Positions 22,390 through 35,329 of a stretch of 64,000 nt of DNA are shown here, in pieces (within the stretch, counting starts at the first letter, position 1; each line of letters opens with the position of its first letter). The notes beneath the pieces are model-generated. The model ran no database searches, was not told the origin of the DNA, and was given only the letters and a program-made list of their open reading frames with translations. The DNA is from Strigamia acuminata (Eukaryota > Arthropoda > Chilopoda > Geophilomorpha > Linotaeniidae). Position numbers and translations under genes: made by a program. The DNA lies in the NCBI GenBank assembly GCA_949358305.1, contig OX442320.1, forward strand, positions 11,920,259 through 11,984,258, written 5' to 3'.

Positions 22390-24739
22390 TCAGAGGTTGA
22401 GTGAATAATACATTTTGTTGAGAATTTGACGGAGAAATTTAATGCAAGAAAGGAGGGAAATGCCGAGGAAAAGCCCGATGCTGCCACCTACATCGGACAC
22501 CAAACTGGAGGGGGGGTAGGTGAAATATTCGCTGACAATTTGCTCCATGGGTTTTAATGTCATAGTAATGAATGTTGAGTTTTTTGCTTCGAGGAAATCG
22601 GTGAGTCTTATGAAAGAATACGCGGTGGCAGAACATGGTTTTTTACAGGGGTTTCGGTTTTTGGGAGAAATTTGTAGTTGCAGAATTTTTTTCTGTACTT
22701 CTGCCACTTGGAACATAGAGTTGCAGAGCGGCAATGCGGAAGAGTTTATAAATGGCCACCTACTCGTAAGATGGAGTAAGTGCATGATTGCGAGTTGACG
22801 TGTACACATTGCTCTCACCTGCATTTGACATCAGGAGTTTGTAGGTTTTGAACGAACCATTTGCGGGTACACTGGAATGCTTCTTCTTCCGTAACGCAGG
22901 GCTCGCGAGTCGTGTTTAAGTATTGGAACTGATAAATGACACATACAGTGGCTTTCTTTATTGTGCACGGAAATTGATTGATAACTGTTTACTTTAGTGG
23001 TTGATATTTCCAAGTCGTTGTCCCAATTTTTCACAATAAACTGCTTGCTAATAAACATTAGGTACGGCGAAGTGGTTGTAAACAAATCGACCTGAAAAGA
23101 GTGGTTTTCTTTCATTAACAGTTTAATTCTACGCGACTAAATCTACGGTGGTGGTCGCGCACCGAGCAAGGTCATGTCACTTTCTTTAACCTGAACTCTA
23201 CATCTACTATGAGTTACGTTACAAACATTACATTGCATTACATTGAAGTAAAAAATATTTGTAAGGTCCCTAGGCTAAAACAAAAGTAGGCGTTAAACTG
23301 ATGCAAATTAACTTTTTGCAGTTCTGGTAGATTGAGTCGCAGCGCTCGATTTTGTTCGATTTTTTCATCAGATGACATGCCCCACCCACTTGGGTTACTA
23401 AGCTTACTAGTATTTACCGAGAAAGGTAATGGGGGCAAGTCCCAAATGTTTGTTATGTCGATCCCAAATACCCATGTTTTGCTAAGATAATGCCAGTTCA
23501 GATCTGGAAAAAATAAATAAATTCCTTGTGTTTAATTGACACTACACAATCGGATGGAATGCTGGGATGAGAATTAAATTTGCTTTAGGTCTTACTGATT
23601 TTGAAGGTGTGGCAGGGACCAGCAGTTGTGTCCACATCCGTATGCTGAATCTCCTTTACGGAATTGCATTCTTCTTTATCGACTGCAGACAAGCACTGAA
23701 ATAGCAAATTAACTTTGAACAAAGTGAAAGAATTCGGCAGAAGACCGAAGAAGGTTCGTTTTGTGTATTGATTAATTTTGTTGATAAATCAACATTTAAA
23801 ACCATCCATCACTGCCGTTTGCGCCCGGTATCTCGATGCTAAATTCAAACTGCGCACCACATTCTGCGCACACGATTTTCTAATTCTAGTTATTTAGCCG
23901 TGTTAATAATTAATATTAAGGCTAAAAATAAACTCATCATTAATTATTTGACAACTAGTACGAAAATATTGTTGTTTATGTACTTTATTTGAGCAGTATT
24001 AGGCCGAATAATAATATTGGTTTAATAATGCTAAATAAGAATACAAATACAAATTCAGCATCAAGATAAGCTTATACTTGGCGCAAACTGTCATACAGTA
24101 GTGACGTGATAACGGAAGTCGAAATACATATTATATTAACATGCAGTTTGACGTTGTAGTTACTCGTACGTAACTTACTTCGATATTTGTGGTGATTTCC
24201 ATTTCTTCATGTTCTGTCCACAAATCTAAAAGCGTAAAATTCATCTCGTTGAAAAGTAAATGTTGACGGTCGTCTTCTTTTGAAGCGTTGCAAACTTGAT
24301 TCTTGCGGCAATATTTATTGAAGTCGTCCTCGAATTCGTAAGTTACTTCATTAGTGAATGGACAAAGTGTGAGGCCCGGTAAAGTGTAGTTTTTTAACGG
24401 TTGCACTCTGACGTTGGTCCCAATTGGGCGTTCCGCGTACTTTGAGAAACAGATTGCCAGTTGCCAAGTGCACAGTGCGACACTCACCGACACCGCCGTC
24501 AGCTCCAAGGCTCTGTGCACGCGTGCGATGCATTTCTTCAAATTTGCACGAGAATGAGAATGCTGTCGCTTGGCTTTAGTTCTTAGTACTTGTAATTGAC
24601 GATCTGAGCGAATCATTGGAATTATTATTCTTGTTCTTTGTGGTCTATTTCTGGATTTTCTTTTGATCATAAGGGGCTCACTTCGCAATTTAGCAGGCAT
24701 CGTTTTAAGGATTGCTGGCATGCTCCAACTGTATGTCAA
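22390..24739 (-). CDS. DEG/ENaC channel, gene B
   Basis: Exons: 24739-24179, 23695-23596, 23503-23418, 23091-22993, 22928-22819, 22759-22390; 441 aa. This is the full six-exon pattern with intron phases 0, 1, 0, 0 and 2. TM1 contains SVSVALCTWQLAICFSKY, followed by YTLPGLTLCP. The second exon begins with Cys and includes TTAGPCHTFKI. The last exon carries CKKPCSATAYSF and TM2 VSDVGGSIGLFLGISLLS (filter GIS). Two introns are longer than usual (483 bp after E1, 326 bp between E3a and E3b). The start used is the first Met; MPAILKTMPAKL seven codons in is an alternative and aligns better with gene C. It belongs to the subfamily ending FLRQILNKMY with C, H and I. Confidence 0.9.
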
Positions 24740-25298
24740 GTTAAATTGGCTTTGGGTGGCTTGATTGTGCTGTCGCTAATGTTTTGAAAATTGTATGCGC
24801 AAACAATTGTGCGCAAAAGACCACGAACGAATATTATTGATGTTAATATTTTAGTTCAAGTAAATGATAGTCATATCAGCTGCGGAGGCAAGTTTGTTAA
24901 TATGTTTTTGATTGCCAAAATGCGTGCTATTAACTTGTAAGTGGACATTAATTTTTGTTTTTTAATTTAAAATTCAGTTCATGTGGCGAGCCAGAAACTA
25001 AAAATTAAACTCCACTTACTTGTTAATAGCAGTGGACATTAATTTTTCTAAAATGTATCTAAAATGTAATTGGGCACGCCACACGAACTGAATCGATCAC
25101 TTAATGAGTAGATAATTTTCGGTGTTTACAAAAGTTGATGATAATGGCCAGTGAGTTGCCAGTGGTTGTCAATAATGTGACGTTTTTTCTTAATTATACT
25201 AATTTATTTTGGTGCATATCAACTTTAAATTGCGTATAGAAAGAGAACACTGAAATTGCTTTTTAAACTGCTTGTGGTCAAACTTGAAAATTTGATCG
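24740..25298. other. Spacer between genes B and C
   Basis: Includes a partly repeated phrase (AGTGGACATTAATTTTT at 24950 and 25028, and GAGTAGATAATTTTCGG) that also appears in altered form upstream of gene C at about 26995-27075. It looks like conserved 5' flank of this subfamily. Confidence 0.45.
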
Positions 25299-26980
25299 TC
25301 ACTTGTTTGACAGATTAAATGCGTTGTACATTTTGTTGAGAATTTGGCGGAGGAATTTGAGGCAAGAAAGGAGGGAAATGCCGAGGAAAAGTCCGACGCT
25401 GCCACCAACTTCAGACACTAAATTGGACAGCGGATAAGTGAAGTGTTCGCTGACAATTTGCTTGGTGGGTTTCGAGGTCATGGTAACGACTGTTGCGTCT
25501 CTCGCATCTGCGATAAAATCGGTGACTCTTACGAAGGCATACGCGGTGGAAAAACATGTTCTTTTACAGTTGTTTGGGGTCTTGGGGGAAATCTGTAGTT
25601 CCAGTATTCTCGTATTTATTTCTTCCACTTCGAGCATTGAGTTGCAGAGCGGCAACGCAGTCGAGTTTATAAACGGCCATCTAACAAGTAAGATTTCAAA
25701 GAGTGCATTGTATTGTCACGAATACTTAATAATATTCGTCTCACCTGCATTTGATGTCTGGCGTTTCTAAGTTTTGAACAAACCACCTGTTTTTACACTG
25801 GAATGCTGCTTCTTCCGTGATGCAGGGATTGCGAGTCGTGTTTAAGTATTCGAACTAATAAACGACACAATAATTTCTTTATTGCGCATACAAATTTAGT
25901 GTTTGTCCATTCGTTTACTTCGGTGGTTGATAGTTCCACTTCGTTGTCCCAATATTTTACAATAAATGCTTTGCCAGTAAATATTATGTTGGGCAAAGTG
26001 GTTGTAAAGAAATCGACCTGAAAATCAAGATTGGTTTTGATTGACTACTCATCTACGTAATTTGTTTTACCGAGAAAGCTTCCGCGGTCACGTCCGAAGT
26101 GTTTGATACTTCGATCCAAAACACCCACGCTTTGCTAAGGTAATGCCACTTGAGATCTAGAAGAATGTAATTGAATGTAATCGAATAAGAAATAAATGTG
26201 CATCAATCTTACTCGTTTTGAAAGTGTGGCATGGACCAGCAGTTGTGTTGACCTGCCCGTGTTGCAGCCTACTTGCAGAATTGCATTCTGTTGCATCGAT
26301 AGCAGACAAGCACTGAAATGAAATACAAGTTGTGTTTCAAGTATTGATGCGCTCGTACTCTTACTGTTACGTACATTGAATTGTGTACCAACTTGCATGT
26401 TTGTCGTCGGTTGCCACAAATCGAAAAGCGTCAAACCCATCTCGTTAAAAGGAAAGTCTAACCGCTCCTCGTCGCTCAAGTTTGCGCACGCTTCAATATA
26501 ATTGCATTGTTTTTGGAATTCTGCTTTGAAATTGTAAGTTATGGGTGTAGTCGTCGGGCAAAGTGTGAGGCCTGGTAAGGTATACTCTTTTAACGCGCTC
26601 ACTTTGACGTTGGTCCCGATTGGTTGCGCCAAGAACTTTTCGAAACAGATTGCCAGTTGACCAGTGCACAGTGCACCGCTCACCAGCATGGCTGTCATCC
26701 GTAAAGCGGCGTGCAGGCGTGACATATATTTCCTCCTTTTCGAGTGAAAATGCGGTCTCTTGGCTTTGCCGTATACTAATTGAGCTTTTGGCTCAACTAA
26801 TGATATTGTTCTTTTTGTTCGTCGGTTATTTTTAGGTTTGCGTTTGATCGTAATGATGAGCCCACTTTGAAATTTACTCGCCATCTTTGAAAGGATCGCC
26901 GGAATGCTTCCAACTGCATGCGAAATCGGTCGTAGATAGTTGGATTGTGTTGGACTTGTTAACGACTTTTTGATTGGCAA
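25299..26980 (-). CDS. DEG/ENaC channel, gene C
   Basis: Exons: 26980-26375, 26312-26213, 26156-26071, 26017-25919, 25854-25745, 25680-25299; 460 aa, the longest here because of a longer basic N-terminus. All introns are 53-64 bp. TM1 reads MLVSGALCTGQLAICFEKFL; the usual CTWQ has become CTGQ, a Trp-to-Gly change at an otherwise near-invariant position. The post-TM1 motif is YTLPGLTLCP. The last exon has CKRTCFSTAYAF and SEVGGSVGLFLGISLLS (filter GIS). The first Met is used; the internal MASKFQSGL aligns with the gene B start region. The donor after E1 is GTACGT. Confidence 0.9.
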
Positions 26981-27549
26981 AATACCTGGTATTAAGTGGA
27001 CATTAGTCTGTTTTCTAAATGTAATTGGGCACGCCGCACGAACTGAGTCGATCAGTGACTGACTTGTGAGTAGATAAATGTTGTTGTTTACAAACGGTTA
27101 ATGAAAATGGCAATTTGCCAGTGGTCGACTCTGCAAAGTACTATGTTAACGACACAACAGTGTGAAAAAATAATGCAGTGTTCAATTACGCTTTACGGGC
27201 TAAATGAAAAATGTTAAACATGCTTAACTGCACTTTTAAGCTCGCTTTTCGAATGCAGCTTTATTGTGCGCACGCATTTAGCCTTCACCGCAGCTTGTAT
27301 GGCGTTCAAGCATGTCGACATTGTGTTAGTTCCATGTGTTCTGATAATGCAGCTACACTCTCTCTGTACGATATTACAAGTAATCGTGACATTGAAGGAT
27401 AAGTTAAGTGTTGGTCGATTACAGGCTCAGCAAATTGTCAACATTTTATTCGATACAAAAGATACCCATTACATTAAATTAAAAAGGCATCAATTTTACT
27501 AATTACATTTCACGAACAATGAGTGTTATACGGTAAAAGATAATTGTTG
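26981..27549. other. Spacer between genes C and D
   Basis: 5' flank of C (right to left) shares wording with the B upstream region (ATTGGGCACGCC.CACGAACTGA). Short + frames at 27211-27502 show no homology. No gene called. Confidence 0.4.
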
Positions 27550-29074
27550 TTAGATATTTCCGACCTTTGCTGGGAGTATCTTTTTAATCGTCTGGAGGAG
27601 AAATTTTGAGCAGGAAAGAAAAGAAAAGCCGAGAAAAAAGCCGATGCTGCCGCCCAAGTCTGAAATGAGAGTGCTAAACGGGTAGGACAAGAACTCACTA
27701 ACGATTTGCTTGGTGTTCTTCTTCGTGATGAGCGCAATGACGGTGGAATTGCCGTAGCCATTGTGGGCTGATATTCCGTAGCTGTGTTTGACGCCGTACT
27801 TGGTGAGGTGGCACGGCCGTTGGCATTTGTTTCGCTCGCTCGAAAAGTAGAGTTGGACGATTTGCTCGCGCAATTTCTTCATTTCGACCATTGAATTGCA
27901 AAGCGGCAATGCGGATGTCATGAAAGGCCACCTGCACGTCGCAGTCGTGTGCAGAGATTGGTTGAACCAGTTGTTATTGCATTGAATTTGCTCATCTGTG
28001 GTGATGCAAGGGTTACGAGACGTGTTTAAATAATTAAACTAGGAATAGAAACGAGGAAATGCAGTAAAAACAAAAATTGCAGGTTTTAATTTATTTACTT
28101 CGGTCATTGATAGTTCCAGTTCGTTATACTTGTTCAACTTGAGGAAGGTTTTTCCGATAAACATGGTTTCGATGGTTTCCGACGGATGCAACTCGGTCTA
28201 TATGGGAGATACAAGTTGGATTAGCAATTAGCCGAACACGTGCAATTGAATCGTACAATGAATGCTTTTTCGTGAGACTTGGGAATGTTTAATATATTTA
28301 TCCACCAGATCCACGCTTTTCCCGACAAATGCCATTCTAAATCTTAGGAATAATTGAATACTCTGTACGTTCACTCGATGTAATTAAATTGCAGCGTGTT
28401 ACCAGTGCGGAAAGTGTGGCATTTTCCGGCGATTGTATCGACCAATCCACGATGCAACCAATCTTGGGACTCGCATAGTGTTGAATTTAGCGCGTAGAAG
28501 CACTGCAATTTAAAAACCAAATATTATTGTCTGTTTGATCGTGTGATTGAGTGATTTTTCAGCTCACTCTGACTTTACTGGTGAATATTGCGTCCGAATC
28601 CGAACTTGGGTTCCACAATTCTCCAATGCTGACGTTAAGTGCGTCGAACGAACGGTACTGACGCTCTTGTTCGCTCAAGGTGTTGCACGACGGTTTCTTG
28701 GCACACGATTTTGCAAATTGGCTTTGGAAATCGTAGCCGATGTCTTGATTTTCCGGGCACGCTGTAATCCCTGGCGTTTTGTAATGCGTGAGGGTGCTGA
28801 TTTCCACGTTGGTTCCAACGGGGCGAGACATGTACGTAGTGGCGCATATCGCCACTTGCCAGGAGCAGAGGATGAAACTGGCTGCCAAACACGTGATCCA
28901 CACGCTTTTGTAAGCGAGGTTGAGACCCCGCTCGCTGACCCGCCGACGCCAATTTTTGCGGACTTTCTTATGAATTTGGATTTTGAAATCGTGTTGATTG
29001 TGCGCGCTTACGGAGCTTGGATAATCCATCGGTGCGTCTCTATCGTAGTCAGCAAACATAACTCGAGAATGCAA
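27550..29074 (-). CDS. DEG/ENaC channel, gene D (diverged)
   Basis: Exons: 29074-28568, 28502-28403, 28342-28257, 28197-28099, 28038-27550; 426 aa. E4 and E5 are continuous here (489 nt, open across FNQSLHTTATCRWPFMTS), so the phase-2 intron shared by all other copies is missing. TM1 is WITCLAASFILCSWQVAICAT, followed by YKTPGITACP. TM2 reads SDLGGSIGFFLGFSFLS (filter GFS). Sequence is the most distant from the other genes, including SIGELWNP where others have LLDLW. The first Met is chosen; MFADYD and MDYPSS are in-frame alternatives. It is intact and presumably functional, perhaps with a distinct stimulus. Confidence 0.88.
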
Positions 29075-29522
29075 TGTGAATTATATTTGTCAATAATCGG
29101 GTGTTGATTTATGGTGTCTTGGCGTGTGTTGAAGTCGTAAAGTTGAATAGATGTTAAACGCATCAACTGTTTGAAATTTAATATTCTTGAACACGAAGGT
29201 TGTTTATTATTTTTATTACTACCGGTAGCGTGACGAGATAATTAATCGATGTTTGGAATTGGGATGAGAGAGACTCAATGAGAGTAGCGCGCATTGTGTC
29301 TGCACACTGTCTAGAAAAATGGCGTTTGGCGTTTTGGAGAAATAATAATTTCGCTTGTTCTCGTTTAGGAGTGCTTCAATAGTGTAAATGCGCAATACAA
29401 AAAAAAATTAAAAAAAATTAAAAAATTAAAAAAAGGCGATTTTGGGTCTTAAACTTGTACAACTTTTGGTGTGTTTTATAGCTTAGTCGACAAAATTGTC
29501 ATTTTTCCAGAGAAGATAAATG
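29075..29522. other. Spacer between D and pseudogene E
   Basis: A-rich simple sequence at 29398-29440. CGAGATAATTAATCG at about 29235 resembles the recurrent GAGATAA motif upstream of other copies. Confidence 0.35.
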
Positions 29523-30555
29523 TTAATGCGTTTTGTTGATAAAATCGATGAGAAATTTGCAACGAGCAAGCAGGGAATATCCGAGGAAAAGTCCGACATT
29601 GCCACCGACATCGGACACCAAATTGGACAGGGGGTAGGTGAGATATTCGCTGACAACAAGTGTGGTGGGTGACCTGAAAGTTAGATGGATTTCGGTTCCG
29701 TTTTCGTGATTTTCTTGGAACGTGTCGGCGAGTCTTGTTATGGAATATGCGGTGGCAGAACATAGTAAGCTACAGCTGTTGTCGTACTTAGAAGAAATAT
29801 GTAGTTGCGCTATTTTTTTATTTACTTCTTCCACTTGGAATATTGAATTGCAAAGTGGCTGTGTCGACTTTATGAAGGGCAATCTGTTTGAAAAAGTGGT
29901 GTTGAATTGTTGTTAATTACCGGTATTGTTGTTAGTCGATATCAACCTGCATTTAATGTCGAGAGTTTGAAAGTGCTGCCTTATCAAATGTTCGTTGCAC
30001 TTGAACGCCTCTTCTTCCGATACGCAAGGTTTGCGAGTCGTGTTTAAATATTCAAACTAATTTTAAATGGAAATTTGAGCACACAAATTCAGGGTTTTTA
30101 TTTTATTTTATTTTTTTTTACTTACTTTAGTAGCTGATATTTGCAGATCGAGAAGCGAAATGTCCGCCTCGTCGAAAGGAAGATGCGTCTGTTCGTCACC
30201 AGCGAGTGATTTGCATTTTTCATGTTTGTTGCAGTGTTGATTGAAGTCGGAAGCGATTGTTAAGGTGAGCGGTCGACAAAGTATGAGGCCGGGTAAAGTA
30301 TACTGCGTGACCCATTCAACTGTGACGGTAGTCCCGACAGGTCTGTGCCAAGTATTTTTGCAAACAAATGAGCAGCTGCCAAGTGCACAGTGCAGTCGTC
30401 GCCAGCACCGAAGCGATCCACAATGTTTTTCGCACGCGTGAAATGCATTTCTTGCTGCTACCGACTGGAAAACGCACTCGTTTGATGTTAGGATGCAGCG
30501 CTCGTGGATGTGGATGAACGTGTGCAATTTTTCTTTTTCTGTTCCTGGCGTACAT
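29523..30555 (-). pseudogene. DEG/ENaC pseudogene E (internal deletion and frameshift)
   Basis: Pieces: E1 30555-30126, E4 30056-29947, E5 29883-29523. The last two exons are intact (SDVGGNVGLFLGYSLLA, filter-like GYS). E1 runs to ADISLLDL and then continues directly with QISATK, the end of exon E3b. The Trp-containing end of E1, E2, E3a and most of E3b are therefore deleted, and the junction lies in GATCTG, a string expected on both sides. In addition one extra base after KYLAQ near 30343 shifts the frame just outside TM1. The locus should not make a normal channel. Confidence 0.85.
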
Positions 30556-30897
30556 TTCTGAAGTGTTAATTTATCATAAAACTATGATTTGACACTGTGC
30601 TTCACCGCGATAGCGAGTTGGCTCAGTTGCTGTTAATTAATGGAATGCATGGCGCAACTGAGTCAGTTGTGTGTGGCTGAACCTCTTTTATTGCTTTTAT
30701 TATTTCTTTTTCACAACTGAAATGATGGTTGTAATTCACACGGAGATAATTATAGATGTACCACGTGCGTGATCTACTTGTACAGTTCATACAGCGCAAC
30801 ACTTTGATTGGGCAAGATGGCAAAATTAGAAAATGACATTTAAACAACAAAACATGTATAACTACAATTTTAAATGAGTTACACTTTTCTTGAAAGA
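30556..30897. other. Spacer between E and F
   Basis: Carries ACGGAGATAATTATAG at about 30740, a variant of the recurrent GGAGATAA motif, and CCACGTGCG close by. No gene. Confidence 0.4.
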
Positions 30898-32549
30898 TTA
30901 TTTTTTCCTGCGGTTGATTTGATTGAGAATTTCGCGTAAATAATTTAAACAGGAAAGAAGGGAAATGCCGAGGAAAAGCCCAATGCTGCCCCCGATTTCG
31001 GAGACCAAACTGGAGAGGGGATAGGCGAAATATTCGCTAACAATTTGTCTCACGTTGGTTCTGAAATTCACAGCAACTTGAGTGTAGTAGCTTCGTGTGT
31101 TGCCGTACATTGTTGTTAACGAAAATGCGGTGACGGAACATGGGCGTTTGCAGTCCATGTGTCTTTGCGAAAATTGAAGTTTCAATATTTTTTTCTTGAT
31201 TTGTTCCACTTCAAACATTGAATTGCAAAACGGCAATGTTGCGTTAACGAAAGGCCATCTGAGTTGTATTGAAAATTATTACCGAGTATTTAATTAATTA
31301 ATACAGTACTTTTACTTTGGGATCAAGTCTGACCTGCATTTGATGTCAGGAGTTTGTAATTGGTCATTAATCCATTGATTGATGCACCGAATCTCTTCAT
31401 CTTGGGTGATGCAAGAGTTTCGACTCGTGTTTAAATATTCAAACTGCAACAATTGTCAATATTTAGCTACCAAAATGAATGTGATTATTGTGTCCATTTA
31501 CTTTTGTTTCTGATAGTTCCAAAATATGATAATAGTATGGACGAATTGCTGATCTGCTAGTAACTATGACATTGGGCGATGTTGATGCCTGAACATCAGC
31601 CTATAGTGAATACTAGTAAGTATTATTTCATATTCTTTCTCATTTGAGCTATCCAACCAGAAATGTACTGCTGTCTCCATTGTCTATATTTAACCAGTAC
31701 ATCCATGCTCTTCCGAGAAAATACCATTCCAGATCTAATAGAAAGATAGAAGATATATGTTGCAAGAAAAGGAAAATGGCAAGTTTGTTTGGCCTTTATT
31801 TTATTTCTAAAGTACATTTCCCACGTTGCTGTGGCCGAAAGCAACATGGACAGCGAGATCGTTTGTTAGAAAAGTGAATGCTTTTTTTAGCAGTTTTAAT
31901 TGGTTGTTACCTGAGTGAAAGAAATGACACGGGCCTGCCGTTGTATCGACCGTTGTGTGCTCTAGCCAGTTGTCGGATTCACAATGAGTGGAGTTGACGG
32001 CGTAATAGCACTGAAATATGAATCAAGTTGGGTGAAGGCTGAAAGATCAGTTTGAATACTTACTCTGGATTTTACGTAGATGTTGTCGTATGTTGTTGGT
32101 TGCCACAGATCCAACAGCGTAACACCCAACTTGTCGAAAGGAAAGTGTTGTTGGTCGCCCAAACTGGACGCGTTGCAAGCAGCATTTCGGTGGCAAAGTT
32201 TATCAAATTGCGCGTCAAAGTCGTAAATCGTTTCCACATTGTAACGGCACAGCGTAAGACTGGGTGTCGCGTAATGTCTGAATTTTTCCACTCGGATGTT
32301 GGTCCCAATTGGCTCGGAGAAGAACTTGTCGAAGCAGATTGACAGCTGCCAGGCACACAGCGTGCTGCTCACCAGCACCGATGCAATCCACAAGAGTTTG
32401 TGTACGCCTGAAATATACAACAACGACGCGTTATCGTGACGATGTTGTGCTCTGATAGAGCGATTTTGCGCGTGAATGACTGCGAGGTTTGTTCTCTTAT
32501 TGAGCGGGTGAATGACTCGAAGTTTTGTTCTTCTGCTCCTGCGCTGCAT
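30898..32549 (-). CDS. DEG/ENaC channel, gene F
   Basis: Exons: 32549-32064, 32010-31911, 31734-31658, 31600-31502, 31443-31334, 31258-30898; 410 aa. A basic N-terminus (MQRRSRRTKLRVIHP) leads to GVHKLLWIASVLVSSTLCAWQLSICFDKFF (TM1) and YATPSLTLCR; the usual P-G-L is PSL and the final Pro is Arg. E3a is three codons shorter than the norm and relies on a weak donor, GTTGGA. TM2 is SEIGGSIGLFLGISLLS (filter GIS), tail NQINRRKK. It groups with K, L and Q by CLNYLR after TM2. The weak donor is the only doubtful point of the model; phases agree everywhere. Confidence 0.85.
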
Positions 32550-33128
32550 TATTCCTGTAATGAAGCATTTATGCTTGTCCTGGCGTGTTTCAATTATTGT
32601 AGGTTTATTTAATAGTAATTTTTATTCTTGCCAATAAAATTTAATAGCATGTAATTGCACGTTTATCTGGTGATAGATCTGGCGGTAATTCGATGTTATT
32701 GCAGTGCCAATGTACTTGAGCCGTGAGTAGCGTGCATTCGGTCCAATGAGCGCAGCAGAGATCGCACTGCTCTATGTATGTCAAAACGGCAATACCTTGT
32801 GACTGTGAACGGGCATTAGCTGGACTTTAGGGTCATTCTGATAACACCGGATGAACGAAACGTTTATGTACAATGAGAGAGAGATTTTAGGTTCTTTTGC
32901 TTTTTATTCAAGTTGTTTAGACACTGTAACCATACTTTGAAAATTTTCTATTTTTCCGAAGTTAGGTTGGAGAGATAACGATCGTCAATTAAAACTATGA
33001 AAGGTCAAAAGGGTGTTGGTTTCCACGGTGATTTGCAATTGTTGATGCGAAGTTACAATAATGAATGAATTTTAATTTGATTACGATAAGCGAGATTTGA
33101 AATTATTGGAAAAGATGAGTATTCGGTA
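32550..33128. other. Spacer between F and G
   Basis: Contains GGAGAGATAACGATCGTC at about 32970, matching the recurrent GAGATAACGAT motif. No coding sequence recognised. Confidence 0.4.
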
Positions 33129-35036
33129 TTAGCCCCCTGTGTTGAGAAATCGGCGGCAAAAATTCAAAGTAGAGAGAAGGGAAAAGCCGAGGAAAAGTCC
33201 AATGCTGCCACCGGCTTCGGAAACCAAAACGGACAGAGGATAAGTGAAATATTCCGAAACGATTTGTCCCATATTTGTCTCGGCAATCATCTTGATGGAG
33301 GTGTGTGTATGGTTGCGTGTGCCGTAACTCGTTACTACGGAATGTGCGCTCACGGAACACGATCGTCTGCAGTGGGCGCTTTTCGGAGAAACGTGAAGGT
33401 GCAATATTCGTTCGTTGAGTCGCTCCACTTGGTGCATCGAGTTACACAATGGCAACGTTGAGTTCATGAAAGGCAGTCTAGGTGCGATTAAATCGTTAAG
33501 TAATTAGATTGAATCGAGTGTTTATTGGTGATTATTTTTATTCTGACCTGCACCGGACGTTCAACTGTTCCAATTGAGTCGTAATCCATCGATTAATGCA
33601 CTCGGTCTCTTCATCTTGAGTGACGCAAGGGTTTCGACTCGTGTTTAAATATTCGTACTAGTTGCAAATATTTGTAATATTTGTAATATACTTAACTTTT
33701 ATCGAGCAGCGTTTTCCAAACTGTCTAGTACTCTAGATTGGGCAAAAGACATTTTGAGAAGCGTTGTTTATTTGTTTACTGTGGTTGTTGTTATTTCCAA
33801 CTGATTGCGCCGATTTTTATAAATTTGTGCTTTGCCCATAAACATGACGGGGATCGTTGTTGTTTCGTGAACATCAGCCTGCCAGTGCCAGGGAATAATG
33901 AGTTTATTATGGTGTGCATGCACTTTGATTGATTTATCTTACTAGAAATGCTAAATCATGCCGTCGTGAAATGTTTGCAAAGTCAATCCTGAAAACCCAT
34001 TGTTGTCCGACAACGTACCATTGCACTTCTAAAGGAAACATTCCGGTATATCAATACAGTAACGACGAGTAAATGTATGTGTGCTTACTCGACTGAAAAA
34101 CGAGGCACGGACCAATGACTGTATCTGCGCGACTCTGTGCCATCCAGTCTGTGGAATTGCACAGAGTCCAATTGACTGCATAAAAACACTAGAACAACAC
34201 ATCAAATGAAGTTGTAAACATTATCTTTAGGTTGTATTAACTTACCCTGGCTGTCGTGCTGATGGTCATGTTTGTTTTCAGATGCCACAAATCCAGCAGT
34301 GTGAGATTGATGACATTTAAACGATAGTGAGTACGCTTGTTTCCGCTCGAAGCATTGCACTCTGCATTTTGTTGGCAATGCTTCTCGAATGGTGCGGAGA
34401 AGTCGTAAGTTATTTTGTAAGGGTAAGTACACAGGGTTAAACCGGGAAATGTGTACTCGTAGATGGTTTGAACTCCTATGTGGGTGCCAACTGGGCTTGC
34501 GAAGTACTTTTCAATGCAAATTGACAGTTGCCAAGTGCAGAGCGCGACACTCACTAGCACCGAAGCGATCCACAATGTTGCCTTTACTCGTGAAATGCAT
34601 TTCTTCTTGTTAACGTGGAAACGTGGGTCCTCTGTGCTCTGGTACGCTAGCCGAATCGATGGGTGGATGAGCTTGATTTTGGTTCTTCGACTCCTCGCAT
34701 TCAGTTTGTCTAAATTGGATAACATGTTTGACTACAATTTTCAACACGCCTTTCGAGTGTAAGAAATAAGAAATGACAGAAAGGGGAGAATAGGTTGTAT
34801 TGGTACTAAGGACGATTGTAGTCTTAACGTCGTGTCGACAGCGCATTTATTAACAGGAATTGCTGATATTTGTGTTTTTAAGTCTTACCTTTGACAGAAG
34901 TTGGACTGATGTGATGTGTTTTCTGAAGAATTCGTTGATAGATGAGATTACTTGAGTTAACAACTCTGATTGTCATTTTTCTATTAGCGGTGTTGCGTGT
35001 GCACGGGCACTGCTGGTTGAACTGGACTTGGCTCAT
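33129..35036 (-). CDS. DEG/ENaC channel, gene G
   Basis: Seven exons: 35036-34889, 34709-34246, 34188-34089, 34028-33943, 33878-33780, 33657-33548, 33477-33129; 451 aa. An extra first exon of 49 codons (MSQVQFNQQCPCTRN and on) joins in phase 1 to NARSRRTKIKLIHPS. TM1 is WIASVLVSVALCTWQLSICIEKYF, then YTFPGLTLCTYP. TM2 reads SEAGGSIGLFLGFSLLS (filter GFS), tail FCRRFLNTGG. Almost every exon matches gene J in length, with the first exon one codon shorter here. About 50 bp upstream of the ATG on the coding strand is TATCTCCAAGGTAACTAAC, a version of the recurrent array motif. Confidence 0.9.
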
Positions 35037-35329
35037 TTCTTTCTCTCTTATTTGTCTACGGTAATAATAGACTTAGTTAGTTTGTTAGTTACCTTGGAGA
35101 TATATAGTGCTGAGTACATAAATTTTCTGCGCAGTGTTAACACTTTACATTACTGGTACCAATTATGTTGCCCGGGAGAAATATTTGTAAACGTTGCTGT
35201 TGTGACAAAATATCGGATATTTTCAGTATTGCTGTTTTGCACAATCTGACTATTGATCCCCAAGTAACATGTGAAAGACCTTTCGATTTAAAAAATTTCA
35301 AAATTGAATTTTGAAATTTAGAAATTAAA

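Noticed and set aside
28547-29107. Plus-strand frame of 186 codons antisense to gene D
   Set aside because: Mirror of the D first exon on the other strand; no family resemblance and no independent splice context.
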